Shown: positions 1 through 9,917 of the stretch, piece by piece
Layout of the letters: every line of letters begins with the position of its first letter
Position numbering within the stretch: the first letter of the stretch is position 1
DNA from: Oligoflexales bacterium
Lineage (GTDB): Bacteria; Myxococcota_A; UBA9042; DTJE01
Assembly: GCA_012840965.1 (NCBI GenBank)
Contig: DUVQ01000009.1
Location: 1-64,000, forward strand
DNA: 64,000 nt
Reading direction: 5' to 3'
Made by a program: the position numbers and the translations under genes
The notes under the pieces: generated by a model
Told to the model about the DNA's origin: nothing
The model's input: the letters and a program-made list of their open reading frames with translations, nothing else
Database searches by the model: none

Positions 1-169
1 ATCCTTTTGGCCCGGACGGGCCGCTGCGCGTCCTTCATGTCAGCTAAGAGACGTCGGGTCCCGGCAACTCCCGATAGCGCCCTCCAGGATTGCCCCCGGA
101 CCATGTTGCAGGGTGCCCTCTCGACCTCTTTTTAGCTCCAAATCCTGCTAAAAGCAGCACAATCGTCTT

Positions 170-253
170 CCTGCCCCTGCCCCTGTCTCTGCCTCCTGCC
201 CCTGTCCCTGTCCCCGTCCCTGTCCCCGTCCCTGCCCCCGTCCCTGCCCCTGT
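170..253 (+). repeat. (CCCTGY)n C-rich hexanucleotide cassette, locus 1
   Basis: cctgcccctgcccctgtctctg...ccctgtccccgtccctgcccctg; opposite strand has regularly spaced GGG/GGGG runs (G4-capable). Confidence 0.9.
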
Positions 254-371
254 AGCCGCTTTCCCAAATAATTACACCCAAACCTTAATTCAGGGATTGA
301 CCAAGTGGCCGGACAGTTAGACAATGGTTCGACAGGCCCTGAGAATTACCATTTAAAATGGGGGGAAATGA

Positions 372-1202
372 ATGCTTTCAAATAAAGAGCGCAAGTTCCT
401 GGAGGACACTGCTCGGCGTTTGCGTGAACGAATAGTCGAGGTGACTTACTCCTGTGGGGGAACTCACATTGGTGGGGCAATGAGTCAGCACGAACTACTT
501 ATTGCCTTGTATTACAAGTACTTAAATATTGACCCTACCAATCCTAGGTGGCCAAACAGAGACCGTTTTGTACTGTCTAAAGGTCATGGCGGTGTTGGGC
601 ATGCTGTAATTTTGGCTGACAAAGGTTTCTTTGACACCGCCCTGCTTGATGACTTTAACAAAACTGGTTCACCGTTTGGCATGCACTTGGACTGGCAGAC
701 AGTGCCTGGCGTTGACGTCTCAACTGGTTCTCTTGGTCATGGACTGCCCTTGGCTTTGGGGATGGCGCTTGGTGGACGACAGCAAGGGCTTGATTACCAC
801 GTTTACTGCGTGATGTCGGATGGGGAACTGCAGGAAGGCTCAATTTGGGAGGCGGCTATGGCGGCCTCCCAGTTTAAGGCCACGAACCTGACAGCCTTTG
901 TGGACCGCAACAAGTTTTCCTTGGACGGCCCCACTGAATCTATCATGGCGCTTGAGCCGCTTGACAAGAAGTTTGAGGCGTTTGGATGGCGGGTGCTGTC
1001 GATAGATGGACATGATTTTGACCAAATCTGTGAGGCAATCGAGACCGCGCAAGCTGAAAAGGAAAAGCCGGTCATCATTATCGCCGACACGATTAAGGGT
1101 AAAGGCATAGATTTCATGGAAAATCAGGCTGCGTGGCATTATGCTGGCGTAGACGCCGCAATGCGCGACAAGGCTTTGGAATCAATACGTAAAATGAAGT
1201 AG
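372..1202 (+). CDS. transketolase, N-terminal subunit
   Basis: ThDP-binding motifs GDGELQEGSIWEAAMAA; split TK size (276 aa); followed by C-terminal subunit. Confidence 0.93.
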   Translation: MLSNKERKFLEDTARRLRERIVEVTYSCGGTHIGGAMSQHELLIALYYKYLNIDPTNPRWPNRDRFVLSKGHGGVGHAVILADKGFFDTALLDDFNKTGSPFGMHLDWQTVPGVDVSTGSLGHGLPLALGMALGGRQQGLDYHVYCVMSDGELQEGSIWEAAMAASQFKATNLTAFVDRNKFSLDGPTESIMALEPLDKKFEAFGWRVLSIDGHDFDQICEAIETAQAEKEKPVIIIADTIKGKGIDFMENQAAWHYAGVDAAMRDKALESIRKMK

Positions 1203-1227
1203 ACACTAGATTTGGGAGGTAACTGCC

Positions 1228-2235
1228 ATGGCTCAAGGGTTAACCTGGACTGTTGAAGATGCAGACTCCATGACTCAAGCGGAGATTTATGGTGAGGTAT
1301 TGACGCAGATTGGACAGCAAAACGAAAAGGTCGTCGCGCTGACTGCAGATCTTGCGAAATCCACGAAAATTGGGCGTTTTGGGGAGAAAATCCCAGAACG
1401 CTTTTACAACTTTGGAATCGCCGAGGCCAACATGATTGCAGTGGCCTCTGGAATGGCTGAAACCGGCCTAATTCCTGTAGTTTCAACCTTTGCCACCTTC
1501 GCTTCGATGAGGGCGGCTGAGTTTGTGCGAACGGACCTGTGCTATCAAAAGCGCAATGTCAAAATAATCGCCACACACTCGGGGACGTCTTTTGGTACGG
1601 CTGGTACAACACACCACTGTATCGAGGACTTGTCGATCATGCGGACCTTCCCTGGGATGACGGTAATCGCACCTGCGGATGCGTATGAAACAGCCAGGGC
1701 TGTGTCCGCGGCGATCGAGATGGAAGGCCCCGTTTATATTCGAATTGGGCGAGGATTTGAGCCGCCACTGCATAAATCAATGGATTTCGATTTCGAGATC
1801 GGCAAGGCCATCGAACTGAGAGAAGGCACTGATGTTACAGTGATTGCAACTGGGGTGACGGTGCTGCACGCAGTAGAGGCGGCCGATAGAGCGCGACAAC
1901 AAGGCGTTTCGGTCCGAGTGTTGGATATGCACACGATTAAACCGCTGGATGTTGAGGCGGTTGTAAGGGCTGTCCAGGATACGCGCCGAATCATAACAGT
2001 TGAAGACCACTCTACTATTGGCGGTCTAGGCACAGCTGTGGCCGACGCCATTGCAGCCAGCGGCAAGGGGTGTGCCTTTGCTAAGCTGGGTTATCAAGAC
2101 GAGTATTCCATTGTTGGATACCCAGAAGATTTGTTGCATATCTACAAGTTAGATGCTGATGGCATCCTCGAAACAATCGGCTTGGTTTTAAAGCAAGATT
2201 TTGAACAAGACGAGAACTGGGAGGACGAAATCTAA
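1228..2235 (+). CDS. transketolase, C-terminal subunit
   Basis: RFYNFGIAEANMIAVASGMA, GRGFEPP, transketolase pyrimidine and C-terminal domains; SD gggaggt upstream. Confidence 0.93.
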   Translation: MAQGLTWTVEDADSMTQAEIYGEVLTQIGQQNEKVVALTADLAKSTKIGRFGEKIPERFYNFGIAEANMIAVASGMAETGLIPVVSTFATFASMRAAEFVRTDLCYQKRNVKIIATHSGTSFGTAGTTHHCIEDLSIMRTFPGMTVIAPADAYETARAVSAAIEMEGPVYIRIGRGFEPPLHKSMDFDFEIGKAIELREGTDVTVIATGVTVLHAVEAADRARQQGVSVRVLDMHTIKPLDVEAVVRAVQDTRRIITVEDHSTIGGLGTAVADAIAASGKGCAFAKLGYQDEYSIVGYPEDLLHIYKLDADGILETIGLVLKQDFEQDENWEDEI

Positions 2236-2236
2236 C

Positions 2237-3010
2237 ATGGCTGATCACAAAGAAGAGTTAAAGGCTAGGGTGTTTTTGAGGTCGGCGCTTCCACTGGTCA
2301 AGGTGGTCTTAAGCGAACGTCCCAACTACAGATACCTGCTTTACAAGGCGGATGGAGTCATCCAATTTGGCGCCAAGGACAGCCAGCAGGCAGCTTGGGT
2401 GGCAATGAGTCCAGAGGGCTTTGAGGTCAAGCCGGGCCTTCATGAAAACCCCACAATTTCGCTGATTTTCAAGCGACTCAAGGATTTAAACACCTTCTTT
2501 GCAGGTGGCACGGCACTTCCCAGCGTTTCAGGTGTCAAGGGCGTACCAACCCTGCTGCGCTTTTTGCCTTTTATGCTTAAGCTGAAAATCTTGATGCCAA
2601 CAGCAATGCCAACTGATCCTGCAGAAAAAGAGCTGAAAGTCCGGATGCTTATGCAAATGATTGCTAGCGGCCTGTCACAGCTTAACAAGGGTGGCGATGA
2701 GTTTTTGTCGTCCTACATCAAAAAAAGCCCAGACAGGGTGTTTCAGTTTACGGTCGAAAATGGGGGGCCTGCAAACTACCTGCGGATCAAGGCTGGGAAT
2801 TCAAAGGCTGGTGCCGGGACGTATGCTAGGCGGCGCCCGTATGTGCATATGATTTTTAAGGATATCGACTCTGCTTTCGAGGTTTTGACCCAACGTGTGG
2901 GAACCGTCGAGGCAGTGCGTGATGGACTTTTGCGCGTGGAAGGAGCCATGGAAGGCAGTAAAGACATTGGCGCCTTTATGCAGCACCTTGATAAATTAAC
3001 AATGGGTTGA
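2237..3010 (+). CDS. SCP2-like sterol-carrier domain protein
   Basis: Translation resembles SCP2-type fold (NPTISLIFKRLKDLNTFFAGG...); ATG 2 nt after the upstream stop codon. Confidence 0.6.
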   Translation: MADHKEELKARVFLRSALPLVKVVLSERPNYRYLLYKADGVIQFGAKDSQQAAWVAMSPEGFEVKPGLHENPTISLIFKRLKDLNTFFAGGTALPSVSGVKGVPTLLRFLPFMLKLKILMPTAMPTDPAEKELKVRMLMQMIASGLSQLNKGGDEFLSSYIKKSPDRVFQFTVENGGPANYLRIKAGNSKAGAGTYARRRPYVHMIFKDIDSAFEVLTQRVGTVEAVRDGLLRVEGAMEGSKDIGAFMQHLDKLTMG

Positions 3011-3043
3011 TGAGGGGTCAGAAGGCTATAAATGGAGGCCGTT

Positions 3044-3862
3044 ATGAAAAGATTGCCTGGAAAGATATTTTCGACTGCCTTAGTTAAGGCGGGGGTAGTT
3101 GAGGCTACGACTGAACGAGACTTGATTCGGGCTCACATGCATTTGCACGCCGTCCTACCTAGGCTTGCTGATTTGGCAAGGCTGGATGATGAGGCGCGGG
3201 CGATCATCTCTGAAATGAACGTTGCGATTGAGTTTTTCGTTCCAGGTGGTCCCAAGGTGGTACTTCACTTTAAAAACAGCAGTGTCAGAGCGGTAAGGAC
3301 AGGAAAGGCCGACGTTTGCCTGATGTTTCCAACCTGCAAGATGTTGAATGACATGTTCGACGGAAAAAAGGTGACACCCATCCCAATTAAGGGCGTGCAC
3401 AGAATGGGCGACTTAAAGAAGCTGACTAGGCTTACAGACATCCTGACCCGTTATCTGAAGCCGTCGCAGTCTGAGATGGCCGACAAAGAGTTCAGGGCTA
3501 AACACGTGGAATTAAGCCTGCTTGTCGGGCTTGCAGCGACAGAAGCGATTGCAACCATCGAGGCAAAGGGACGCAGGGTGGCGTCACACATGCCGTCTGG
3601 AACCATGCTCTACGACGTTAAGGGCGGACCAAAGGCCCATGTGATAGTCAAAGATGGGAAAATCGAGGTCTTTCCTGGAGCCATCAAAGATCCGACTACG
3701 ACCATCGAGATTCGCGACGTCGATTTGGCGGTGGACCTAGTCAAGGGTGAAGTCGACACCTTTGCAGCCAATGGGTCTGGCGATATCAAAGCCAGTGGCG
3801 GTTTGGCCTTGGCAGATGAGTATAACGCCCTATTTGACCGAGTTGGACTGTACCTTAGCTAG
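3044..3862 (+). CDS. SCP2-like sterol-carrier domain protein, second copy
   Basis: Same architecture as preceding gene (DVCLMFPTCKMLNDMFDGKKVTPIPIKGVHRMGDLKKLT). Confidence 0.55.
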   Translation: MKRLPGKIFSTALVKAGVVEATTERDLIRAHMHLHAVLPRLADLARLDDEARAIISEMNVAIEFFVPGGPKVVLHFKNSSVRAVRTGKADVCLMFPTCKMLNDMFDGKKVTPIPIKGVHRMGDLKKLTRLTDILTRYLKPSQSEMADKEFRAKHVELSLLVGLAATEAIATIEAKGRRVASHMPSGTMLYDVKGGPKAHVIVKDGKIEVFPGAIKDPTTTIEIRDVDLAVDLVKGEVDTFAANGSGDIKASGGLALADEYNALFDRVGLYLS

Positions 3863-3881
3863 CGGCCAGTGGAGGTAAATC

Positions 3882-5123
3882 ATGAAGCTAAACAGTTTTG
3901 ACAAATCGAAAGAGCTGTTTTTACGGGCTACCAAAGTCATTCCTAGTGGCATTTCTGGAAATAAAAACCCGGCATTTGCAGTGCCTGGGTCATTTCCATA
4001 CTTCGCCGAATCTGGCGAGGGATGTCGCTACAAGGACGTTGATGGGAACGAGTACATCGACTATCTGGCCGGGTATGGCCCCATTGTTTTGGGCTACAAC
4101 GATCCAGTTGTAGAGGCTGCGGCTGATGCACAGCGAAAGCTTGGTGCGGCCTTTAATCATCCAACTCCAAGAGCGGTTGAGCTTGCGGAAAAATTGGTTG
4201 ATTTGATCCCAGCGATTGATTGGTGCGCGTTTGGTAAAAATGGCTCAGATGTTACTGCTTACGCCATTCAAACGGCGCGAGAACACACTCAGCGTCGAAA
4301 AATCCTGATGGCTAAAGGGGCGTATCACGGCTCTCAATCGTGGTGCAGGCATGGATTGGGGGGGCTGATCGAGTCGGACTATGAGCACGTGCTGACTTTC
4401 ACCTGGAACGATGCTGACAGCGTCATGGACCTGGTGAAAAAGTACGACGGAGATGTGGCTGGGATAATTATAACTCCATACCACCACCCTGCCTTTGCCG
4501 ATCAGGAAATGCCTGCTCCAGGCTTTTTGCAGACCTTGCGAAAGATCTGTGATGACCATGAAATTGTGTTCATCCTGGACGACGTTAGAGCCGGTTTCAG
4601 GCTGGATATGAAAGGCTCGCATGAATACTTTGGATTTAAGCCAGATCTGACGTGCTACTGCAAGGCGATGGCCAACGGGTACGCCGTTTCAGCCTGTTGT
4701 GGTAGCCAACCCTTTAAAAACGCTGCTTCCAGGGTGTTTTTCACTGGTACATACTACACTTCAGCAGTTGAGCAGGCCGCGTCTTTGGCATGCTTGGATG
4801 AGCTGGTAAAATCGAACGCCATCGAGCATATGATGAAGATGGGAACGATGCTCATGGATGGCTTGAAAAAGACCGCAGCAGACAATGGGTTGGAGGTGCG
4901 CTTGACTGGGCCGCCCACTCTGCCCTTCATGACATTTGCCAGCGAGAAAAACTTCCGCCGAAGCCAGCTGTTTTCAGGGGAGGCCGCCAAGCGTGGAGTT
5001 TTGCTGCACCCACACCACAACTGGTTCATAATGCGGGCTCACAAAGAAGCTGACATTCAAAGGACTTTGGAAGTGGCTGACGCATGCTTTGCGATTGTTA
5101 GCAAGGAATTTGGCAAGGATTAA
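3882..5123 (+). CDS. class-III aminotransferase (glutamate-1-semialdehyde aminomutase-like)
   Basis: FGKNGSDVTAYAIQTAREHTQRRKILMAKGAYHGSQSW, FILDDVRAGFR, YCKAMANGYAVSA (PLP lysine context). Confidence 0.9.
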   Translation: MKLNSFDKSKELFLRATKVIPSGISGNKNPAFAVPGSFPYFAESGEGCRYKDVDGNEYIDYLAGYGPIVLGYNDPVVEAAADAQRKLGAAFNHPTPRAVELAEKLVDLIPAIDWCAFGKNGSDVTAYAIQTAREHTQRRKILMAKGAYHGSQSWCRHGLGGLIESDYEHVLTFTWNDADSVMDLVKKYDGDVAGIIITPYHHPAFADQEMPAPGFLQTLRKICDDHEIVFILDDVRAGFRLDMKGSHEYFGFKPDLTCYCKAMANGYAVSACCGSQPFKNAASRVFFTGTYYTSAVEQAASLACLDELVKSNAIEHMMKMGTMLMDGLKKTAADNGLEVRLTGPPTLPFMTFASEKNFRRSQLFSGEAAKRGVLLHPHHNWFIMRAHKEADIQRTLEVADACFAIVSKEFGKD

Positions 5124-5125
5124 CC

Positions 5126-6367
5126 ATGGGTGGGTCCACTTTGAACAAAAATGTCCGGCTCTTTGATCTTCACGCCCACCCAAGCCTGAAGATGTTTTAT
5201 CTGCCTTATTTGCGATCAACCCTGCATGCTACCGTGTACTCGGGAGCGCATTTCAACCCACTGTCGTTTCGCACCAGATACGCGAACTTAAAGGACAGCC
5301 CGGTTCGCGTCGTTGTAAACGCCCATTATGTAATTGAAAGGGAATTTATCAGGCGTGGATTCAAGCAGTTGTCAAAGGTTCTGACTTGGGGCTTGGTGCC
5401 TGGTTTTATGCATCGGTTAGTTACCGCGGATCCTTGGGAAACCCTTATCCGAATGATGAATTATCTGGATGAATCCACCGAGAACACCAATCGTTGGCTT
5501 TTGAAAAGTGATCGCAGGGTCAAAGTTGTCTCATCATTTAAGGAGCTTCAGGGGCTAGCAGATAACGAAATTGGGATTATCCATGCGATTGAAGGTACCC
5601 ATTCGCTAGGGTTTCCTGGGCCAGACCAAACTCGCGACGAGTTTTGGGAGCAAACTAAAAACAGGTTGGCCTACTTGAAGCGGCGTGGCGTGGCAATGAT
5701 TGGATTGGCCCACTTTTTTGACAATCCCTTCGCCCCACAGACCGATGCGACAGAGATTGTACCCAAGAAAGTCGGTAACAAAATCGTTGCCGAGTACGAC
5801 GACATGCTGGTGCGAATGCGAGCTGCCGAGTGGAAGTGGGGGGATAAAGACCACTTTTCAGATGAGTTTGTCAGGGAGCTTTTGCGACTTGGGATACTTG
5901 TTGATCTGAGTCACCTTCAGGAGCATGCACGTCAACATGTGTATGAGCACTGTGCCGATTTTAACCGCCCTGTAGTCGCGTCACACGTTGGATTGCAGCG
6001 CTTTTTTAAAGCCCCCTACAATATGACTGACGAAGAGGTTGTGACCATCAACAAGCTAGGTGGAGTAGTTGGCCTAATCATTTCCAAACGTTGGCTGGTC
6101 GACCCCATTGATCGCTACTACGCTGGCAATGACGGTATTCCCGATCTGATCGAAAACATGCTGCACATGGCGGATTTGACTGGTTCGGTGGATGTCATCG
6201 GTATTGGTTCAGATTTTGACGGACTGACCCACCCATTTGCAGAGGTGTTCAAGCCATCTCAGTTTGGGCGCATTGCACACGCCATGACTAGATATTTCAA
6301 CGACGAGCAAATAGACCAAATCCTGTTTAAAAATGCCATGCGTTGTTTTGAAAACGGATGGGATTAA
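5126..6367 (+). CDS. membrane dipeptidase family protein (peptidase M19)
   Basis: LFDLHAHPS, IIHAIEGTHSLG, GVAMIGLAHFFDNPFA, LVDLSHL, PVVASHVGL, GIGSDFDG. Confidence 0.88.
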   Translation: MGGSTLNKNVRLFDLHAHPSLKMFYLPYLRSTLHATVYSGAHFNPLSFRTRYANLKDSPVRVVVNAHYVIEREFIRRGFKQLSKVLTWGLVPGFMHRLVTADPWETLIRMMNYLDESTENTNRWLLKSDRRVKVVSSFKELQGLADNEIGIIHAIEGTHSLGFPGPDQTRDEFWEQTKNRLAYLKRRGVAMIGLAHFFDNPFAPQTDATEIVPKKVGNKIVAEYDDMLVRMRAAEWKWGDKDHFSDEFVRELLRLGILVDLSHLQEHARQHVYEHCADFNRPVVASHVGLQRFFKAPYNMTDEEVVTINKLGGVVGLIISKRWLVDPIDRYYAGNDGIPDLIENMLHMADLTGSVDVIGIGSDFDGLTHPFAEVFKPSQFGRIAHAMTRYFNDEQIDQILFKNAMRCFENGWD

Positions 6368-6383
6368 TCCTTTGGCCCCAAAA

Positions 6384-7772
6384 TCACGGCTTGGTATCGC
6401 TGCCAGTTGCGGCTTTGTTTGAAATGTTGGGATCCTTGTAAGGAATCAAAGACAAAGCCACGAATATTACTAAAGGAACCAGGAACAACTTCCAAGACTG
6501 AACCAGACCTATCACCCAAATTCCAAGGCCCACCAACAGAAAGATGATGGCAGTCCAAGGATAACCCTTCATCTTTACAGGCATTTCCATGCGACGTTTG
6601 TGGCGAAACACAAAAATTGTGGAGGCAGTAATACATGAAAGCAGGATAAGGATGCTGCCAGTCCAGGTTAACAGGAAGGAAAAACTGCCTGTAAGTACCA
6701 ACAGCGAGGCAATGATGCCTTGGGTCCAGATTGCCGTCACTGGAGTTTTGCGGACCGGACTAACCAGCCTCATCTGACGCCAAAGCAACTTGTCTTGGCC
6801 CATGGCAAAGGCGATTCTGGCGCCGGCCATCATTGTGGCGTTTAGGCCGGCAAGTAAAGCCATAGACAAGAGAATTGAAAACGCTTTCGCCCCAGCATCC
6901 CCCAGTTGGGCAGCAGCAACCGCCACGCCGGCGTTTTGTTGGTTTTTTAACTCGTCGAGAGGCATCACCGTGATAAAGGCAAGGTTTAGAACTATGTAGA
7001 TGACAGTAGTAAAGGTGACGCCAGTAAAGATGACTCTGGGAATGGTTTTGTGGGGCTCTTTTATTTCACCGCCAATATAGGTCAGAACGTTCCAGCCAGA
7101 ATACGTGAAAAACACGGCACAACCAGCTGCCGCAAGCCCTTTGGCATCCCAGCTTGAAGAATCGCGCTGGACCAAATCTGCGGCGTCCAAATGCCAGCCA
7201 AAAATTGCGGCGACAGCAAAGATCGTGAACAAGCCGACCGGGACCAGGGATAAAAGCATCTGCAAGGCGGAAGTCCATGAAAGGCCAAGTAGATTCACGG
7301 TCATGGAAAGGCCAATCAAGGCGATACCAAACAAGTCACCGGTGGTCAAGGTAAAGAAATCAGTGGAAAAAATTGGAACTAACAAAAACGCTCCCATGTC
7401 CGTTTGCGCGATGGTCGCGGTAATCCCGACGGCCAAAGCTGCAAGCGAACCTGGGAAAGTTCCAAAAGCTGCAAGCAGGCCCCAGGCTCTGGCAACAGAA
7501 CGACCATAAGCCTTGTCCAGGAAAACATAATCGCCGCCGGCCTGGGGAAACAACATTCCAAGCTCAGCGAATACATGGGCACCACTGGCGGCCATGAGCC
7601 CTCCAAGGGCCCACAAAGTCAAGTAAGTTGCCACATTTGGGGACGCAGCAGCCACCTCGGCCGGGGTCAGGAAAATGCCTGCACCAATGATGTTGCCAAG
7701 CATTATGGCGAGACAGGACCAAAACCCAAGCTCTCGGGAAAGCTTACCTGTACCAGAACTGCTAGAAGCCAA
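6384..7772 (-). CDS. APC-family amino acid permease
   Basis: Multiple TM helices, MLGNIIGAGIFLTPAEVA, 462 aa. Confidence 0.92.
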   Translation of the reverse strand: MASSSSGTGKLSRELGFWSCLAIMLGNIIGAGIFLTPAEVAAASPNVATYLTLWALGGLMAASGAHVFAELGMLFPQAGGDYVFLDKAYGRSVARAWGLLAAFGTFPGSLAALAVGITATIAQTDMGAFLLVPIFSTDFFTLTTGDLFGIALIGLSMTVNLLGLSWTSALQMLLSLVPVGLFTIFAVAAIFGWHLDAADLVQRDSSSWDAKGLAAAGCAVFFTYSGWNVLTYIGGEIKEPHKTIPRVIFTGVTFTTVIYIVLNLAFITVMPLDELKNQQNAGVAVAAAQLGDAGAKAFSILLSMALLAGLNATMMAGARIAFAMGQDKLLWRQMRLVSPVRKTPVTAIWTQGIIASLLVLTGSFSFLLTWTGSILILLSCITASTIFVFRHKRRMEMPVKMKGYPWTAIIFLLVGLGIWVIGLVQSWKLFLVPLVIFVALSLIPYKDPNISNKAATGSDTKP

Positions 7773-7945
7773 TGTGATTCAACCTCTTCTGAATTTTACC
7801 TCTTGTAAATAAAGGCAAATTCCCGGTCGGATTGTAGAGGGGAAGCGCCACAAGGTCAAAAATAAAGGTTCTGCACACTGACGAGTAAGCCAAAAACACA
7901 AGGTCAGAATCACGGCCGTGCGTCGATTTAATGGCAGTCTTGGGT

Positions 7946-9160
7946 TTATGGGTCTAGCAACCAATCAACGATATTTCTATGCTTTATCCCATCAATTTCG
8001 GCAGTTATCATATCTGTCGAAATAATGTGTTTCGGATAGTTGTCCGCAATTGCTTTTAGTGGCCGGATTTCACGCTCAGCGGTAATAGGGTCTGAAATTG
8101 ACCAAGTTACCTGATAGTATTCCACGCTATTCATTGCATTTTTTACAATAAAATCCACTTCATAGCTACCAACCTTGCCAATCCAAATCTGGTAACCACG
8201 CCGCTTTAATTCTAGGAAAACTATGTTCTCCAACAGATGCCCAAGGTCTTGGTATTGGAACTTGCCCAATTTCAGATTCCGAAAACCGAGGTCTACAAGG
8301 TAGTATTTTTCCTGTGTAGCAAGCTGCTGTTTTCCTTTTATATCAAAGCGATGCGCTGGATAAAAGACAAAGGAGTTGACCAAATAATCAATGTAGGTTT
8401 GCACCGTTTTATGGTGAATATTTTGGAGATCCTGCTTCATTGCTTTTGAGATGCTGCTGGGTGAGACAGTGCTACCAATCGCGCCCATCAGGAACATCGA
8501 AAGATTGTCAAAGCTCCTCATGTTTTGGATGTTGTATCGTTGGCGAATGTCCTTTTCTACTACAGTGTTGTAAACATCGAGAATGTATTGATTTTGAATA
8601 TCGATACCCTGTTTGTACAGAAAAACGCCTTGCGGTAACGAGGTTTCATTAAGATAACGATTGAATAGCTCATATTTGGTTGCGGTGGTTTCTTCCTGAC
8701 TTTCAACAAACTCGGCGAATGAGAATGGCAAAACATGGATGGTGATATATCGACCTGAAAGCAGGGTGGCTATATCGCCTGAAAGAAAATAGGCATTTGA
8801 ACCTGTTACATACAAGTCGATATGATTTTCAACAAAGAGGGCATCAATAAGTCGTTCAAATTCGGGCACTTGTTGGGGCTCGTCCAGGAAAATATAGTTC
8901 ATATTATCGGTGACGACTTTTGCCATTATCTCTTGATAAATATCACGCCAAGTGTGGGTTTCCGGAAATAGAGGTTTTTCAAAGTTGTACTGGTGGACTC
9001 GGCTTGTGGAAACTCCTGAGTTTATGATTTGTTGTGCAAACATTGTGAGTAGTGTTGATTTTCCTGAACGTCTTAACCCGGTGATAACTTTGATAATGTG
9101 TTGGTCTTTCAGCCTCTTCAATTGGCCAAGATAAAATTTACGTTCGATTAGTTTTTTCAT
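7946..9160 (-). CDS. AAA ATPase with DUF4143-type C-terminal domain
   Basis: Walker A GLRRSGKST, Walker B YIFLDEPQ, C-terminal nuclease-like VGSYEVDFIVK; ORF extends to 9196 but start MKKLIERKFY at 9160 is preferred. Confidence 0.88.
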   Translation of the reverse strand: MKKLIERKFYLGQLKRLKDQHIIKVITGLRRSGKSTLLTMFAQQIINSGVSTSRVHQYNFEKPLFPETHTWRDIYQEIMAKVVTDNMNYIFLDEPQQVPEFERLIDALFVENHIDLYVTGSNAYFLSGDIATLLSGRYITIHVLPFSFAEFVESQEETTATKYELFNRYLNETSLPQGVFLYKQGIDIQNQYILDVYNTVVEKDIRQRYNIQNMRSFDNLSMFLMGAIGSTVSPSSISKAMKQDLQNIHHKTVQTYIDYLVNSFVFYPAHRFDIKGKQQLATQEKYYLVDLGFRNLKLGKFQYQDLGHLLENIVFLELKRRGYQIWIGKVGSYEVDFIVKNAMNSVEYYQVTWSISDPITAEREIRPLKAIADNYPKHIISTDMITAEIDGIKHRNIVDWLLDP

Positions 9161-9188
9161 GTGTTCCTGCAGCCGCACCAGGGTTAAC

Positions 9189-9227
9189 TTTATCAAAACT
9201 TTTGAAAATTGGAAGTTTTGATAAAGC
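9189..9227. promoter_or_regulatory. perfect 14-bp-arm inverted repeat 5' of AAA/DUF4143 gene (candidate operator)
   Basis: ctttatcaaaactt - 11 nt - aagttttgataaag. Confidence 0.7.
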
Positions 9228-9266
9228 TATACCCTTCTCGCCATAGACTCTGGGGGTTTCTTCTTT

Positions 9267-9306
9267 GCCCTGTCCCTGCCCCTGTCCCCGCCCCTGCCCC
9301 TGTCCT
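9267..9306 (+). repeat. (CCCTGY)n C-rich cassette, locus 2
   Basis: ccctgtccctgcccctgtccccgcccctgcccctgtcc. Confidence 0.9.
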
Positions 9307-9366
9307 ATACACATCCCCCAAAGATCCGTGATAATACCGCCAGCGCTACTTTGCGCCTGTCACAAA

Positions 9367-9801
9367 ATGGAGCGTCACATGGATACCTCTCAAAACATCG
9401 AACGCAAATTCAAAGGTGCCCAAATCATTTGGCTGGCTCTAGCTCTTGCGACAGTATCCTATCTGGTCATGGCTTTTTTGGCTTTCAAACAAACCAGCAT
9501 CCAACTGACCAAAGTGACCAATCCACTTGTGATGACTGGCTTTTTTGGAGCCGTAGCTGGCGGATTAATTTTTCGCAAAATACACCAGCTGAAACCAGGC
9601 AGCCAACCGCCATCCACCGATGAAGAGACCAAAGGTGACAAACCAATCACCCTAATGATCGTCGCATGGGTGCTCTTTGAACTCTCCAGCGTCATGGGCC
9701 TGATTATCCACATCCAAGGCGGCAAAGGCTGGCCCCTAATGGCAATGGGACTGGCCTTGATTCTAATTCACCCACCGAAGAGGAAGTTTTTTGAAGGCTA
9801 G
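9367..9801 (+). CDS. small membrane protein, unknown function
   Basis: 4 predicted TM segments; ORF extends to 9265 only by reading through the C-rich repeat. Confidence 0.6.
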   Translation: MERHMDTSQNIERKFKGAQIIWLALALATVSYLVMAFLAFKQTSIQLTKVTNPLVMTGFFGAVAGGLIFRKIHQLKPGSQPPSTDEETKGDKPITLMIVAWVLFELSSVMGLIIHIQGGKGWPLMAMGLALILIHPPKRKFFEG

Positions 9802-9816
9802 CACTGGAAGAGCCGG

Positions 9817-9860
9817 AGGCAGGGAAGGGGACAGGGAGCAGGGACAGGGACAGGAACAGG
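9817..9860 (-). repeat. (CCCTGY)n cassette, locus 3 (inverted orientation)
   Basis: gcagggaaggggacagggagcagggacagggacaggaacagg. Confidence 0.88.
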
Positions 9861-9917
9861 TCTAAGCTGGTGAAGTTGATTAAATGCTGAGAAGATGATT
9901 CCGATAAAAGGAGATCA

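Noticed and set aside
9-22. ggcccggacgggcc hairpin as a terminator
   Set aside because: Very short loop and no downstream T-run on either strand.
3-47. Possible C-terminal fragment PFGPDGPLRVLHVS* of an upstream gene
   Set aside because: Only 14 codons in window; cannot be supported.
90-320. 76-aa Pro/Val-rich ORF
   Set aside because: Translation of the hexanucleotide repeat (PVPVPVPAPVPA); no SD or homology signal.
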